64,000 nucleotides of DNA from NCBI GenBank assembly GCA_963730225.1, contig CAVSQX010000002.1:372001-436000 (forward strand). Reading direction: 5' to 3'. The notes below the pieces were generated by a model that made no database searches, was not told the origin of the DNA, and saw nothing but the letters and a program-made list of their open reading frames with translations. Position 1 is the stretch's first letter; every line of letters begins with the position of its first letter. Source of the DNA: CAVSQX01 sp963730225 (GTDB lineage Bacteria > Planctomycetota > Phycisphaerae > Tepidisphaerales > Tepidisphaeraceae). Shown in pieces: positions 1 to 9,125 of this stretch. Position numbers and translations under genes: made by a program.

Positions 1-823
1 CCAGATTCTGCATCGCGGCGACTGGCTTTTCGATTTTTCTTCCGGCGGTGGCGTGGGCGGCGAAAATACGGATGGATCCGCCGTGCGTCGGTAATTCGTC
101 GACGTCGAAAATCGCCAGTTCGTGCCGCTGAAAAATCCGCTGCACGGTGAGAAAGCTCAGGTAGGAGAAATGCTCGTGGTAGATCGTGTCGAACTGGTTC
201 TGCTCCATGAGCCGAAGCAGGTGCGGGAATTCCATCGTGATGACGCCGTCGGGTTTGAGCAGGATTCTCATCCCGGCGACGAAATCGTTGATGTCGGGAA
301 CGTGGGCCAGCACGTTGTTGCCTAGCAGCAGATCGGCGCTGATTTTTTCGGCGACGATTTTCTGCGCCGTTTCCGTGCCGAAGAATTCCACCCGGCTGGG
401 GATGCCGCGCTGCTCCATGGCCGCTTGGGCCACGTTTGCCGCCGGCTCGATTCCAAGAACCGGAATGTTCCGCTGCTTGAAATACTGGAGCAGATATCCG
501 TCGTTGCTGGCGATTTCGACGATCTGGCTGCGCGAATCGAAGCCGAAGCGCTCGATCATCATCTCGACGTATCGCCGGGCGTGATCGAGCCAGCTCTGCG
601 AGAAGCTGGAAAAATAGGCGTATTCGCTGAAGATTTCGCCGGGGGATTCAAATTCCTCAAGTTGCACCAGCTTGCAATTTTCGCACACCCAGGCGTGCAG
701 TGGGTAGAAGCATTCCATCTGGCCCAGTTGCGATTCGCTGAGAAATGAATTGCTCGGCGGCGACATGCCCAGATCGGCGAAGGTGATCGTCAGCGCGCGG
801 CCGCAGAAACGACAGCTTGGCAT
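1..823 (-). CDS. Sugar-nucleotide C-methyltransferase (C-terminus cut by window edge)
   Basis: The frame is open from an ATG at 823 to the window edge, giving about 274 residues without a stop. A Cys4 zinc-binding segment comes first (CRFC at residues 4-7, CENC at 47-50). A Rossmann methyltransferase core follows, with SAM motif I EIASNDGYLL at about 103-112, and then the conserved YHEHFSYLS at about 215. This order is typical of NDP-hexose C-methyltransferases (Methyltransf_13, class I core, Methyltransf_14), which methylate keto-deoxysugar nucleotides. The start codon lies 2 bases after the rfbG stop, so it is the last visible gene of the operon. The likely substrate is the CDP-4-keto-6-deoxyglucose made by its neighbours, which would give a branched surface sugar. 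Family assignment is firm; the substrate is inferred from context. Confidence 0.88.
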   Translation of the reverse strand, partial: MPSCRFCGRALTITFADLGMSPPSNSFLSESQLGQMECFYPLHAWVCENCKLVQLEEFESPGEIFSEYAYFSSFSQSWLDHARRYVEMMIERFGFDSRSQIVEIASNDGYLLQYFKQRNIPVLGIEPAANVAQAAMEQRGIPSRVEFFGTETAQKIVAEKISADLLLGNNVLAHVPDINDFVAGMRILLKPDGVITMEFPHLLRLMEQNQFDTIYHEHFSYLSFLTVQRIFQRHELAIFDVDELPTHGGSIRIFAAHATAGRKIEKPVAAMQNL

Positions 824-825
824 GT

Positions 826-1896
826 TCAGGCGCTCCGCACTGGAAGTTCGAGGAACCGATCGATCTGCTGATCGGAGATTCGCCGCAGATCCCCGCCGTT
901 TTGCCATGCCTGATACCATTGCACGATCCAGACCAGCGCCGTGTCCAAATCGGTGCGCGGGTTCCAGTTCAATTGCGACCGGGCTTTGGCTGCGTCGAGT
1001 TTGAGGCACGGCGCTTCATGCGGATGGGCATTGGCCGAAAGCCCCCAGCGGGCGTCGCCACCCCACAACTGGGCCAGGCGATCGGCGATCCAGTTCACCG
1101 GGCGCGAATCACTTTCGCCGGGTCCGAAGTTCCACGCCCCAGCAAACGGCTGTCCGCTCTCGACCAGTTTTTCAGCCAACTGGAGATAACCGGCCAGCGG
1201 TTCCAGCACTAGTTGCCAGGGGCGAATGGCCTGCGGATGTCGAATGATCGCGCTTTGCGAGGCGGAAAAAGCCCGGATGATGTCGGGGATCAGCCGGTCC
1301 TTCGCCCAGTCGCCGCCGCCGATCACGTTGCCGGCCCGAGCGGAAGCGATGGCGACAGGCCCGTCGAAGAAAAAACTTCGCCGGAACGATGTCGTCACCA
1401 GCTCGGCGCATGCCTTGGAACTGGAATACGGATCGTGCCCGCCCATCGGCTCGTCCTCGCGGTAGCTGCGGGGCGTCTGGTGGATTTCGTAGCATTTGTC
1501 CGAGGTGACAATCACCACGGCGGCAACGCTTTTGCCGGCGGTGCGAACGGCCTGAAGCAAATTCGCCGTGCCGATCACGTTGGTGGAAAAGGTGCGGATC
1601 GGATCGAGATAACTTTCCCGCACCAGCGATTGGGCGGCCAGGTGCAGGACGATCTGCCCCTGGGATTTTTGCAGGGCGTCGGTCAAACTCGGCAGATCGC
1701 GGACATCGCCGCGGACCGAGGCGGCGATTGTTTCGACGTCCGCCAGTTCAAAGAGGTTGGGATCGGTGGGCGGCCCAAGGGAATAGCCGCTGATTTTCGC
1801 CCCCAGCCGATGGAGCAGAAGGCAGAGCCACGCCCCCTTGAAACCGGTGTGACCGGTGAGGAAAACTTTTCGGCCGCGCCACCAGGCGGGGTTCAT
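826..1896 (-). CDS. rfbG: CDP-glucose 4,6-dehydratase
   Basis: This 356-residue short-chain dehydrogenase/reductase converts CDP-glucose to CDP-4-keto-6-deoxyglucose in the cytoplasm. The NAD-binding motif TGHTGFKG is at residues 14-21, TSDK at 131-134 and the catalytic YSSSK at 157-161. The opening WWRGRKVFLTGHTGFKG is characteristic of RfbG. I chose the ATG at 1896 because it overlaps the rfbF stop as ATGA. The frame stays open upstream to 2118, but that part only shadows rfbF. The cytidylyltransferase upstream supplies the substrate, and the methyltransferase downstream probably uses the product. Length and motifs are normal for the family. Confidence 0.93.
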   Translation of the reverse strand: MNPAWWRGRKVFLTGHTGFKGAWLCLLLHRLGAKISGYSLGPPTDPNLFELADVETIAASVRGDVRDLPSLTDALQKSQGQIVLHLAAQSLVRESYLDPIRTFSTNVIGTANLLQAVRTAGKSVAAVVIVTSDKCYEIHQTPRSYREDEPMGGHDPYSSSKACAELVTTSFRRSFFFDGPVAIASARAGNVIGGGDWAKDRLIPDIIRAFSASQSAIIRHPQAIRPWQLVLEPLAGYLQLAEKLVESGQPFAGAWNFGPGESDSRPVNWIADRLAQLWGGDARWGLSANAHPHEAPCLKLDAAKARSQLNWNPRTDLDTALVWIVQWYQAWQNGGDLRRISDQQIDRFLELPVRSA

Positions 1897-2666
1897 TTCC
1901 AGATTCTCCACGGGGCTTTGCCGGTGGACCAGAGATCCTCCAGATAATTCTTGTCGCGCAGTGTGTCCATCGGATGCCAGAAGTCGGCGTGTTGATAGGC
2001 CATCAACTGCCCCTCGCGGGCCAGGCGCTGGAGCGGTTGATTTTCCCAGACGGTGGCGGGGCCGTCGATGTAGGAGAGGATTTTTGGCGAAAGCACGAAA
2101 AATCCGCCGTTGATCCAAGCGTTGTCGCCATGGGGCTTCTCGACGAAATGGGTGATCTGCTGGGCGGAGATTTCAAGGCTGCCGAATCGGCCCGGCGGCT
2201 GGACGGCGGTCAGCGTGGCCAACTTGCCGTGATCGCGGTGGAACTGGATTTGCCGGGTGATGTCGACATTGCCGACGCCGTCGCCGTAGGTGAAGCAGAA
2301 CAAATCTTCGCCGGCCAGATGTTGGGCGACGTGTTTGAGGCGTCCACCGGTTTGAGTCTGATCGCCGGTGTCGACCAGCGTCACGCGCCACGGCTCGGCG
2401 TGTCGCTGATGAACTTCCATCTTGTTGTGCTGCATGTCGAAAGTGACATCGGAGGTGTGCAGAAAATAGTTAGCGAAATATTCCTTGATGAGGTAGCCCT
2501 TGTAACCGAGGCAGATGACGAAATCGTGCACGCCGTGGGCGCTGTAGACTTTCATGATGTGCCAGAGGATGGGCTTGCCGCCGATTTCGATCATGGGCTT
2601 GGGCTTGACGGCGGTCTCCTCGGAAATGCGAGTTCCCATTCCACCGGCCAGGATGACGGCTTTCAT
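1893..2666 (-). CDS. rfbF: Glucose-1-phosphate cytidylyltransferase
   Basis: This 257-residue nucleotidyltransferase makes CDP-glucose from CTP and glucose-1-phosphate, the first step towards CDP-deoxysugars. The signature LAGGMGTR is at residues 6-13 and KPKPM at 22-26, followed by GGKPILWHIM, all typical of RfbF. The length matches the family. Its ATG at 2666 overlaps the stop of the ABC permease by 4 bases, and its stop overlaps the start of rfbG by 4 bases. It is therefore probably translationally coupled on both sides. Joining a sugar importer to a CDP-sugar pathway in this way is unusual and suggests that the imported sugar, or its phosphate, feeds the pathway. Confidence 0.94.
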   Translation of the reverse strand: MKAVILAGGMGTRISEETAVKPKPMIEIGGKPILWHIMKVYSAHGVHDFVICLGYKGYLIKEYFANYFLHTSDVTFDMQHNKMEVHQRHAEPWRVTLVDTGDQTQTGGRLKHVAQHLAGEDLFCFTYGDGVGNVDITRQIQFHRDHGKLATLTAVQPPGRFGSLEISAQQITHFVEKPHGDNAWINGGFFVLSPKILSYIDGPATVWENQPLQRLAREGQLMAYQHADFWHPMDTLRDKNYLEDLWSTGKAPWRIWK

Positions 2667-3676
2667 TGGCTTTGCGACCTCGTCTCGGGCGGGGATTGTA
2701 CCGGCGAGGCGGGGGCAACTTCAAAACCGGCGGTGCGCCGGCGGGAGAAGCGCGAGCTGACGAGTTGATCGACGATCGTCCCGAGCAAGATCACGGTGCC
2801 CATGACCGCGAAATTCAGCGAGCTGGGAATTCCCAGCAAATTCACGAGGTTCTGAAGCACCTGAAGCAGCGCGGTGCCCAGCAGAATGCCGATGATTGAT
2901 CCCTCGCCGCCGCGCAGGCTGCAACCGCCCAGAACGGCGGCGGCGATTCCGTAAAGCTCGTAATAGGTGCCGTGCGTGCTGGGGGAAATCGAATTGGAAT
3001 AAAAGGCCAGAATGATTCCCGTGAAAGAGGCCAGCAGCATCGAAACCGCGTAGGCGCTGCCGATGACCAGTTGGGTGTTGATGCCGGAGTAGCGGGCCGC
3101 CTCCTCATTTCGGCCGACGGCAAAGAGGTATCGCCCGTACGCCGAGTGGTGCAGCACGATGTACATGATAACGCCGACGACAACCATCAGCACCAGCGAC
3201 ATGGGAAACGGACCCAGATATCCGGTTGCCAGGGGGCGAAGGAATCCCCAGTTGGACTCGCCGAACCCCCGGGTTTCATCCCGGGAGATGACGCGGGCGA
3301 CTCCGCGGTAAATCAACAAACCGCACAGGGTGACGATAAACGGCTGAAGCCGGAGCTTGCAAATGAGCAATCCATGAAAGACCCCCAACAGCACCATGGA
3401 GGCGATGGCCGCAAGGGCGGCCAGCAGCCAGGGGAAATGCCATTCGCGCAGCATCAGCGCCAGAAGAACGCCCTGAAGCGCAAAGGCCGAGCCGACGGAC
3501 AAATCGATTCCGCCGGTGATGATGACGATGCCCATGCCCATGCTGAAGATTCCGAACATGCCGATCAGCTGGGATAGGTTGCGCAGATTTTCCCCGGAGA
3601 GGAAGCGCGGATTCATGATGGTGACGGCGGCGCACAGAGCGACCAGAAGCAAACCGATGCCGAATTCTTTTTTCAT
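2663..3676 (-). CDS. Sugar ABC transporter permease, RbsC type
   Basis: This 337-residue inner-membrane protein has about eight to ten hydrophobic segments. It carries the conserved GGIDLSVGS segment found in permeases of the ribose/galactose/xylose (CUT2) importer class. The frame opens at 3709, but the ATG at 3676 is preferred because homologous permeases start just before the first hydrophobic helix. That start leaves a 13-base gap after the ATPase stop and has a GGGGCGA stretch as possible ribosome-binding site. It should form the channel with the ATPase and binding protein encoded upstream. The C-terminal tail after the last helix is long, about 35 residues, and polar. Confidence 0.9.
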   Translation of the reverse strand: MKKEFGIGLLLVALCAAVTIMNPRFLSGENLRNLSQLIGMFGIFSMGMGIVIITGGIDLSVGSAFALQGVLLALMLREWHFPWLLAALAAIASMVLLGVFHGLLICKLRLQPFIVTLCGLLIYRGVARVISRDETRGFGESNWGFLRPLATGYLGPFPMSLVLMVVVGVIMYIVLHHSAYGRYLFAVGRNEEAARYSGINTQLVIGSAYAVSMLLASFTGIILAFYSNSISPSTHGTYYELYGIAAAVLGGCSLRGGEGSIIGILLGTALLQVLQNLVNLLGIPSSLNFAVMGTVILLGTIVDQLVSSRFSRRRTAGFEVAPASPVQSPPETRSQSQ

Positions 3677-3689
3677 GGATTCGCCCCGA

Positions 3690-5192
3690 TCACGCCGCGA
3701 TTTTCCCAAACGCCAGGTTCATGACCGCCTGCTCGGAGAAATCGTCGCGGTGCAAAATACCGGCGAGATTTCCTTCGCGCATCACCACGATGCGGTCGCT
3801 GATGCCGAGCACTTCCTCCATGTCGCTGGAGACGACGATGACGGCCACGCCGCGATCGGCCAGTTCGCGCAGCAGGCGGTAAATCTCCGCCTTGGCGCCG
3901 ACATCGATTCCGCGCGTCGGCTCGTCGACGATAAGCACTTTCGGTTTCAGGGCCAGCCATTTGGCGAGCACCACTTTCTGCTGGTTCCCGCCGCTGAGAT
4001 TTGCCGCGACCGTTTCCCCGGAGGGCGCTTTGATCCGCAGGGCTTCGATCTGCCGTTTCGACTCGAGTGTTTCCGCCCGGCGGTTGATCAGTCCCAGGCG
4101 GGTATAGCCGCTCAGCCCGGGCAGCGTGATGTTATGGCGAACGCTCATTTCAACGATGAGCCCGGTTTTTCGGCGGTCTTCGGGAGCCAGATAAATTCCC
4201 GCCGATACCGCGTCGCTGGGGCGAGCAACGCGCAGCTCGGAACCATCGAGAATTATTTTCCCGCTCAGCATCGGGACCACGCCGTAAACGGCCTGCATCA
4301 GTTCGGATCGGCCCGCGCCGACCAATCCGGCGAAGCCGAGAATCTCCCCGCCTGCGGCGTCAAAGCTGACGGGGCAGGCGGGCCAGGCGGTGGTGCGAAG
4401 ATTTTCCACTTGTAGCCGCGTCGTCTGCGCCGCGCCGCCGCCAGGAACATAAAACTTCCGCAGATCGCGGCCGATCATCAGCCGCACCATGTTCTCGTGC
4501 GTGATCTGTTCTCTGGTAAGGCCGCCGGCATTTTTCCCGTCGCGCAGGGCGACGACCCGATCGGCGATCTGCCCGATTTCGCCCAGGCGATGCGAAATGT
4601 AAATAATGCTGACGCCCTGCGAGCGGAGATCGCGCAGGGTAGCCAGAAGCTGAGCGGTTTCGCTGGCCGTCAATGAACTGGTCGGCTCATCCAGCACCAG
4701 AATCCGCGCGTTCTGCGACAGGGCCTTGGCGATCTCGACCAGTTGTTGCTGGGCCAGCGAGAGATTCTTCAGCGGCGTGCGCGGATCGAGTTGCAGGCCC
4801 AATCGCCGCAGATGCGGCCGGCTCGCCTGCACGATCGCCTTGCGATCGATCAACTTCAGCGGCCCGCCCCACAACGGCTCGCGGCCCAGGAGCATGTTGG
4901 CGGCGACACTGAGGTTGTCCAGATTGTTCAATTCCTGATGGACAAACCCGATGCCCAATTTCACGGCGTCGGCGACGTTGGTGATCTGCACGATTTTGCC
5001 GTCGATGCGGATTTCCCCCGCATCGGGACGGTGCACGCCGCCGAGGATTTTCATCAACGTGGATTTGCCGGCCCCGTTTTCACCGATCAGCGCCACCACC
5101 TCCCCGCGATCGATCGCAAGCGACACCTGATCCAGCGCGATCACGCCGGCAAATCGCTTGGAGATGAGATTAAGTTGCAGCAAAGTTGCCAT
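3690..5192 (-). CDS. Sugar ABC transporter ATP-binding protein (RbsA/MglA type, two ABC domains)
   Basis: This 500-residue protein has two tandem ABC domains, as in RbsA and MglA. Domain 1 has Walker A GENGAGKST at residues 37-45, a signature LSLAQQQLVEIAKAL and Walker B LVLDEPTSSL. Domain 2 has a degenerate Walker A (GLVGAGRSE), an intact signature LSGGNQQKVVLAKWL and Walker B LIVDEPTRGID. A degenerate second P-loop is normal in this class. It energises import by the RbsC-type permease just downstream. The binding-protein gene is 20 bases upstream in the same operon. The transported sugar cannot be read from the sequence. Confidence 0.95.
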   Translation of the reverse strand: MATLLQLNLISKRFAGVIALDQVSLAIDRGEVVALIGENGAGKSTLMKILGGVHRPDAGEIRIDGKIVQITNVADAVKLGIGFVHQELNNLDNLSVAANMLLGREPLWGGPLKLIDRKAIVQASRPHLRRLGLQLDPRTPLKNLSLAQQQLVEIAKALSQNARILVLDEPTSSLTASETAQLLATLRDLRSQGVSIIYISHRLGEIGQIADRVVALRDGKNAGGLTREQITHENMVRLMIGRDLRKFYVPGGGAAQTTRLQVENLRTTAWPACPVSFDAAGGEILGFAGLVGAGRSELMQAVYGVVPMLSGKIILDGSELRVARPSDAVSAGIYLAPEDRRKTGLIVEMSVRHNITLPGLSGYTRLGLINRRAETLESKRQIEALRIKAPSGETVAANLSGGNQQKVVLAKWLALKPKVLIVDEPTRGIDVGAKAEIYRLLRELADRGVAVIVVSSDMEEVLGISDRIVVMREGNLAGILHRDDFSEQAVMNLAFGKIAA

Positions 5193-5212
5193 TGAGAAGG
5201 AGTTTTCCTCGA

Positions 5213-6174
5213 TCAGGTTCTACCGCGGAGCTTGTTCAGCTCGGTCTGAAATGCGTCGACGTTGTCTTTCTTGATGGCTCGAGTCGGAATAATGATTTGT
5301 TTGCTATCGGGGATGGCCGACTTGTCGCCGCCGAGCACTTTGGCCATCAGCGTGATGGCCTGATGTCCGAATTCAAAGGGATTCTGCACGACGGTGGCGT
5401 AAATGTCGCCGTCGCGCACACCGGCCAGCGTGTCGTCTTCCTCGTCGAAGCAGACGATTTTCACCTGTCCCGCTTTTCCCGCGGCTTTGACTGCATTGAC
5501 GATGGCCGGGCCGTTGTAGCTCCAAATTCCGATCAGGGCGGCGACATCGGGATATTTCACCAGCGTGTCCGCGGCATTCTGTCGGCGCGCTCGGGATCGG
5601 CGTCGTCGGTACGCACATCGAGAATTTTCACGTTCGATCCTTCCAGAGCCTCACGGATTCCAGCGCAGCGGTCCTTGGCGTTTTGAGCATCGATCTTGCC
5701 GACGAACAACATGATGTTTCCGCCGTCGGGCAGCACTTCCTTAATCAATCCCCCGGCCTGTTTTCCCGCGGCGACATTGTCGGTGCCGACATAGCAGGCA
5801 CGATCGCTGCCCGGGGCGTCGCTGTCGGTGCAAAAGAGCAGGGCCTTCTTGGCCACTTCGTCGAGCTTGGAGATTTCATTGGCGGGGTCGACGGGGCTGA
5901 TGGCGACGCCGTCGATGCCGCGCGAGAGAAGATCATCCAGAATCCGCATCTGCGTGGCGGCCGTGCCGTCATCGGGAATCTTGAAATCGACGGTGACATT
6001 CGGCAGCTCTTCCTGCGCTTTGTTGCAGCCGGCGCGGGCGATGGTCCAGAAATCCGATGGGTTGTTGGTTACAAACGCCAATTGAAGTTTTTTCGGTCCG
6101 CTGCTTTTATTGCAGCCTGCAATTAATGCCAGGCAGCAGATTAGAACCCCGCAGAAGCTCGTTCGATTCATCAT
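5213..6174 (-). CDS. Periplasmic sugar-binding lipoprotein of the ABC importer, split by a frameshift
   Basis: The N-terminal frame (6174 to about 5590) starts with a lipoprotein signal, lipobox LIAGC ending at Cys21, and then a type 1 periplasmic-binding fold (FVTNNPSDFWTIARAG, AISPVDPAN). After DDADPERA the frame breaks. The rest of the fold continues in the next frame (NAADTLVKYPDVAALIG to the stop at 5213). One missing base near 5582-5590, for instance a C in GCGCCGAC, restores the family sequence ERARQNAADTLVKYPD. The joined protein of about 320 residues is the usual length for RbsB-like receptors. It is first in the operon, upstream of the ATPase. Either a recent mutation or a sequence error; I favour error because other housekeeping genes here are broken in the same way. 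Confidence 0.87.
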
Positions 6175-6199
6175 GCTCGTCTCCAGTTAGGCCGCCCAT

Positions 6200-6227
6200 G
6201 ATATACGGGATTTCGTGCGTTTTGCAA
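6200..6227 (-). promoter_or_regulatory. Candidate sigma-70 promoter of the sugar ABC/CDP-sugar operon
   Basis: Read on the minus strand, TTGCAA (6222-6227) is followed after 16 bases by TATATC (6200-6205). The binding-protein start is about 26 bases further on. A GGAG-like ribosome-binding site precedes the ATG at 6174. It lies in the 103-base gap shared with the divergent BNR_4 gene. Match to consensus only. Confidence 0.45.
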
Positions 6228-6277
6228 AAAATGAACGGCGGTTGCCCAAGAGACGATTTGGCGGACAATGCCCGGGC

Positions 6278-7564
6278 ATGAAACAGCCGGTGGTGGTCAA
6301 CGACAACGGAGCCTGGTGCTGGTTTCAGGATCCGCGCGCGTTGATCGATCCGGTCAGCGGCACGATTTTGGTCGGGTCCATCGCGGCTTCGGACGGGCCC
6401 GGGGGCGATCGCCGCGCAGGCGACGTCGATCTAACGGCGTACCATCTCTGCGATCAAACGTCGCAACGCTTTGTTCTGCATCCACGGTTTCGCCCGTCGG
6501 ACGATCACAATACTCCGGCATTGCTGATTCGACCCGACGGGAGATACCTGGCCGTCTATACTGATCACAATCTGGATAACTTTACCTACTGGCGAATTTC
6601 AACTCATCCGCACGATGCGACGCAGTGGGGGCCGCAGCGCCGATTCGACTGGACGCCGCATCTGAATCCCGGCGAGCATGTGACCTATTCCAATTTGTTC
6701 TACCTGTCGGGGGAAAAACGCATGTACAACTTTTGTCGAGCGGTGAATCAGGATCCGTCGATTCTGATCTCGAAGGATCAGGGCGAAAGCTGGTCGTTCG
6801 CGGGCAAGCTGCTGACGCTCGGGCGGCTGGGGTACGTCAATGGCTACACGAAGTACGCTTCCAATGGCGTCGATCGCATCGATTTCATCACGACCGAACA
6901 TCATCCGCGCGATTTTGACAACAGCGTTTATCACGGCCATCTCCAGAACGGAAAACTGCATCGTTCCGACGGCAGCGTGGTGGAAGAGGATGTTTTTCAC
7001 AGTGTCGGCAGTCCGCAGACGGCGTTGACGCAAATCTTTGCCGCCGGCAGCGTGCACGGGGGCGCGGTTCTCAGCCGCGGCTGGACCGTCGATCTGCGCC
7101 TGGACCAAGCCGATCGGCCGTGTGCGATCATCTCCGCACGCGCCAATGATCCCGATGGCTGCAACTTCGACGATCACCGATTTCTCTACGCCCGGTTCGA
7201 CGGAAAGCAATGGAACGTGCATCCGCTGGCCAAAGCGGGGGCGTGCCTGTGGCGCGAGGAGGAAGATTACACCGGACTGGCGGCGCTGAATCCGCGCGAT
7301 CCGAACCGGGTCTGCATTTCCACCCCGATCGATCCAGGCAGCGGCGTCGCCACGCCTTGTCATGAACTCCATCAAGGCGTGACCCGCGACGGCGGAGCGA
7401 GCTGGACGTGGTCGGCCATCACGCGGAATTCGACCGTGAATAATCTTCGTCCGATCATGCCGGACGGGGACGATCGCCATTCCGCCCTGCTCTGGTTCCG
7501 GGGAAAGATGCCGCGATCGCAGAAATACGATTGTGCGGTTGTCGGACTTATCGATCCGCCGTGA
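6278..7564 (+). CDS. BNR_4 beta-propeller protein, possible polysaccharide-active enzyme
   Basis: This 428-residue protein is rich in Asp-box-like propeller strands (SKDQGESWSFAG, TRDGGASWTWS). It has the features of the BNR_4 family, such as an early NDNGAWCWFQDPRA and a central HVTYSNLFYL. BNR_4 proteins include ulvan and related polysaccharide lyases and many of unknown function. The frame opens at 6215, but the ATG at 6278 starts directly at the conserved region. No signal peptide is visible, so it may act in the cytoplasm on oligosaccharides. It is divergent from the sugar ABC operon, which fits a role in using the imported carbohydrate. Family likely; reaction unknown. Confidence 0.75.
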   Translation: MKQPVVVNDNGAWCWFQDPRALIDPVSGTILVGSIAASDGPGGDRRAGDVDLTAYHLCDQTSQRFVLHPRFRPSDDHNTPALLIRPDGRYLAVYTDHNLDNFTYWRISTHPHDATQWGPQRRFDWTPHLNPGEHVTYSNLFYLSGEKRMYNFCRAVNQDPSILISKDQGESWSFAGKLLTLGRLGYVNGYTKYASNGVDRIDFITTEHHPRDFDNSVYHGHLQNGKLHRSDGSVVEEDVFHSVGSPQTALTQIFAAGSVHGGAVLSRGWTVDLRLDQADRPCAIISARANDPDGCNFDDHRFLYARFDGKQWNVHPLAKAGACLWREEEDYTGLAALNPRDPNRVCISTPIDPGSGVATPCHELHQGVTRDGGASWTWSAITRNSTVNNLRPIMPDGDDRHSALLWFRGKMPRSQKYDCAVVGLIDPP

Positions 7565-7680
7565 AGTTGCCAATGGGTCCGGTAATTCGCGGCCGGAAGA
7601 ACTCTTCGCCGCAAATTTGCGTCAGCGAATTTCCGGCACGGTAAAATCCGATATCGAAATAGCTGTGGGAGGCATGATTC

Positions 7681-9111
7681 GTGCCGGTTTTTCCGGCAGG
7701 GGGACGCATCATGATGACGCCGATCTGCCCGGTAATGTCGATGTTGGAAGTTTCTTCCGATCGGCTCACCGTTACGCTCAAAGCCGCCGACGCGGTCGAG
7801 ACCCGCATTGCGCCGGAGCGGCTCATCGCCGAACTGCGGCTGATGAATATCCCCGTCGCCGATGCGACTGCGATCGAAAAATTGGCCGGCCCCGACGGGC
7901 AAATCCAGCGCACGCACGACATCGTTCTTCTCCGTGGGCAGCCTCCGCAACTTCCGCGGCCGGCGAAGATCGAGTTGCAGGTCACTCCACCGGATCCCGA
8001 ATCCGTAACCAGCCACTACGAACGCACGGCGTATCTGACGACGCACGTCGGGCAGGCAATCGCCCGGCTGGCGCCGGGTTCGCCGGGCGAAGCGGGAATC
8101 GACGTTTTTGGAAATTCCATCGCGGTTCCCAAGGCGACGGCGCCGCCGCCGGCACTGGGCGAGAATGTTGAACTCGATCCCGACGGGCAGACGGTGTGCG
8201 CCACGTCGGTCGGCCGAATTTGCCGGAACGCGTTTTCGCTTTGGGTTCAAACCGGGGCGGAAATTCCTGGGGATGTGGATTTTTCCTGCGGGAACATCGA
8301 TGTCGCCGGCGACGTTCACATCCGAGGCAGCGTGCTGGATCGGTTCAAAGTGAAAGGGTTGAACATTCACGTGGGCGGCGCCGTTGAAGCCGCCGAGATC
8401 ATCGCCGCCGGAGATCTGCATGTGCGCGGCGGCATCCTCGGCAAGGACAAGGGCCGTTGCACCGCCGGGGGCGACATCACCTGCAAATACGCCACGAACG
8501 TCGCGCTGATCGCGGGCGGCAACATATCCAGCCACAGCGAAATTGCCCACGCCCAGATCACGTGCGGGGGCAAGCTGACGGTGGAGCGCGGCCCGTTGGC
8601 CTCGGGACGGGTCAGCGCCAACGGCGGTGTGAGTTGCAAAACGCTCGGTTCGGTGACCGAACGCGTTTTGCTGGATGTGGGGGTCGATCAGACCATTCGC
8701 TGCATGGCCACGGCCCGCCTGTATGAGTCGCTCACCGGGCGAATAAAAACCGCCGGTGCGAGCGATGTGCATCAGCGCGCCGCCGATCTGCTGCGCGGCG
8801 CGTGGGAGGCCAGCCGGCAAAGGAGCAACGCGGAAGTTCTCGTGCAGAATCTGCTGCTGCCCGGCGTGACCATTCGATTTCCGCACGTGCAGGCCAGCAT
8901 CACGTCCGCCTGGAAGGGGCCGTTGTGCATCGTTCCGGTGCGACATCAGGATCAGTGGGAAATCGTGTTGGTCGATGTGCGCACGCGAAACCGGCACCCG
9001 CTTTTGTCGAGGCCGTGGCGTGATGCGTCGCTGGAGGCGATGGAACGATCGTTGGGCCTTGTTTCAGGGGATGATGCGGTTGCAAGCGCGGTGGATTTAC
9101 TATCCAAATGA
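7681..9111 (+). CDS. FapA/DUF342 family protein
   Basis: This 476-residue protein has a FapA_N-like N-terminal part. From about residue 195 it has a right-handed beta-helix of repeating G-D-V-x-F/I turns (GDVDFSCGNIDVAGDVHIRG, GGNISSHSEIAHAQITCGGK), which is the DUF342/FapA fold. Such proteins are linked to flagellar assembly and cell-surface polymers, but the biochemical role is unclear. The GTG at 7681 has GGGAGG 8 bases upstream. An ATG pair at 7711 with AGGGGGA is an equally possible start. A stand-alone fliN-like gene lies 48 kb away, but no other flagellar gene is in the window. Family assignment is good; function is unknown. Confidence 0.8.
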   Translation: MPVFPAGGRIMMTPICPVMSMLEVSSDRLTVTLKAADAVETRIAPERLIAELRLMNIPVADATAIEKLAGPDGQIQRTHDIVLLRGQPPQLPRPAKIELQVTPPDPESVTSHYERTAYLTTHVGQAIARLAPGSPGEAGIDVFGNSIAVPKATAPPPALGENVELDPDGQTVCATSVGRICRNAFSLWVQTGAEIPGDVDFSCGNIDVAGDVHIRGSVLDRFKVKGLNIHVGGAVEAAEIIAAGDLHVRGGILGKDKGRCTAGGDITCKYATNVALIAGGNISSHSEIAHAQITCGGKLTVERGPLASGRVSANGGVSCKTLGSVTERVLLDVGVDQTIRCMATARLYESLTGRIKTAGASDVHQRAADLLRGAWEASRQRSNAEVLVQNLLLPGVTIRFPHVQASITSAWKGPLCIVPVRHQDQWEIVLVDVRTRNRHPLLSRPWRDASLEAMERSLGLVSGDDAVASAVDLLSK

Positions 9112-9125
9112 CGCACAGCGCCGGC

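Noticed and set aside
7372..8997. 541-residue minus-strand open frame opposite the FapA-type gene
   Set aside because: Arg/His-rich composition typical of antisense frames; the plus-strand FapA repeats are unmistakable.
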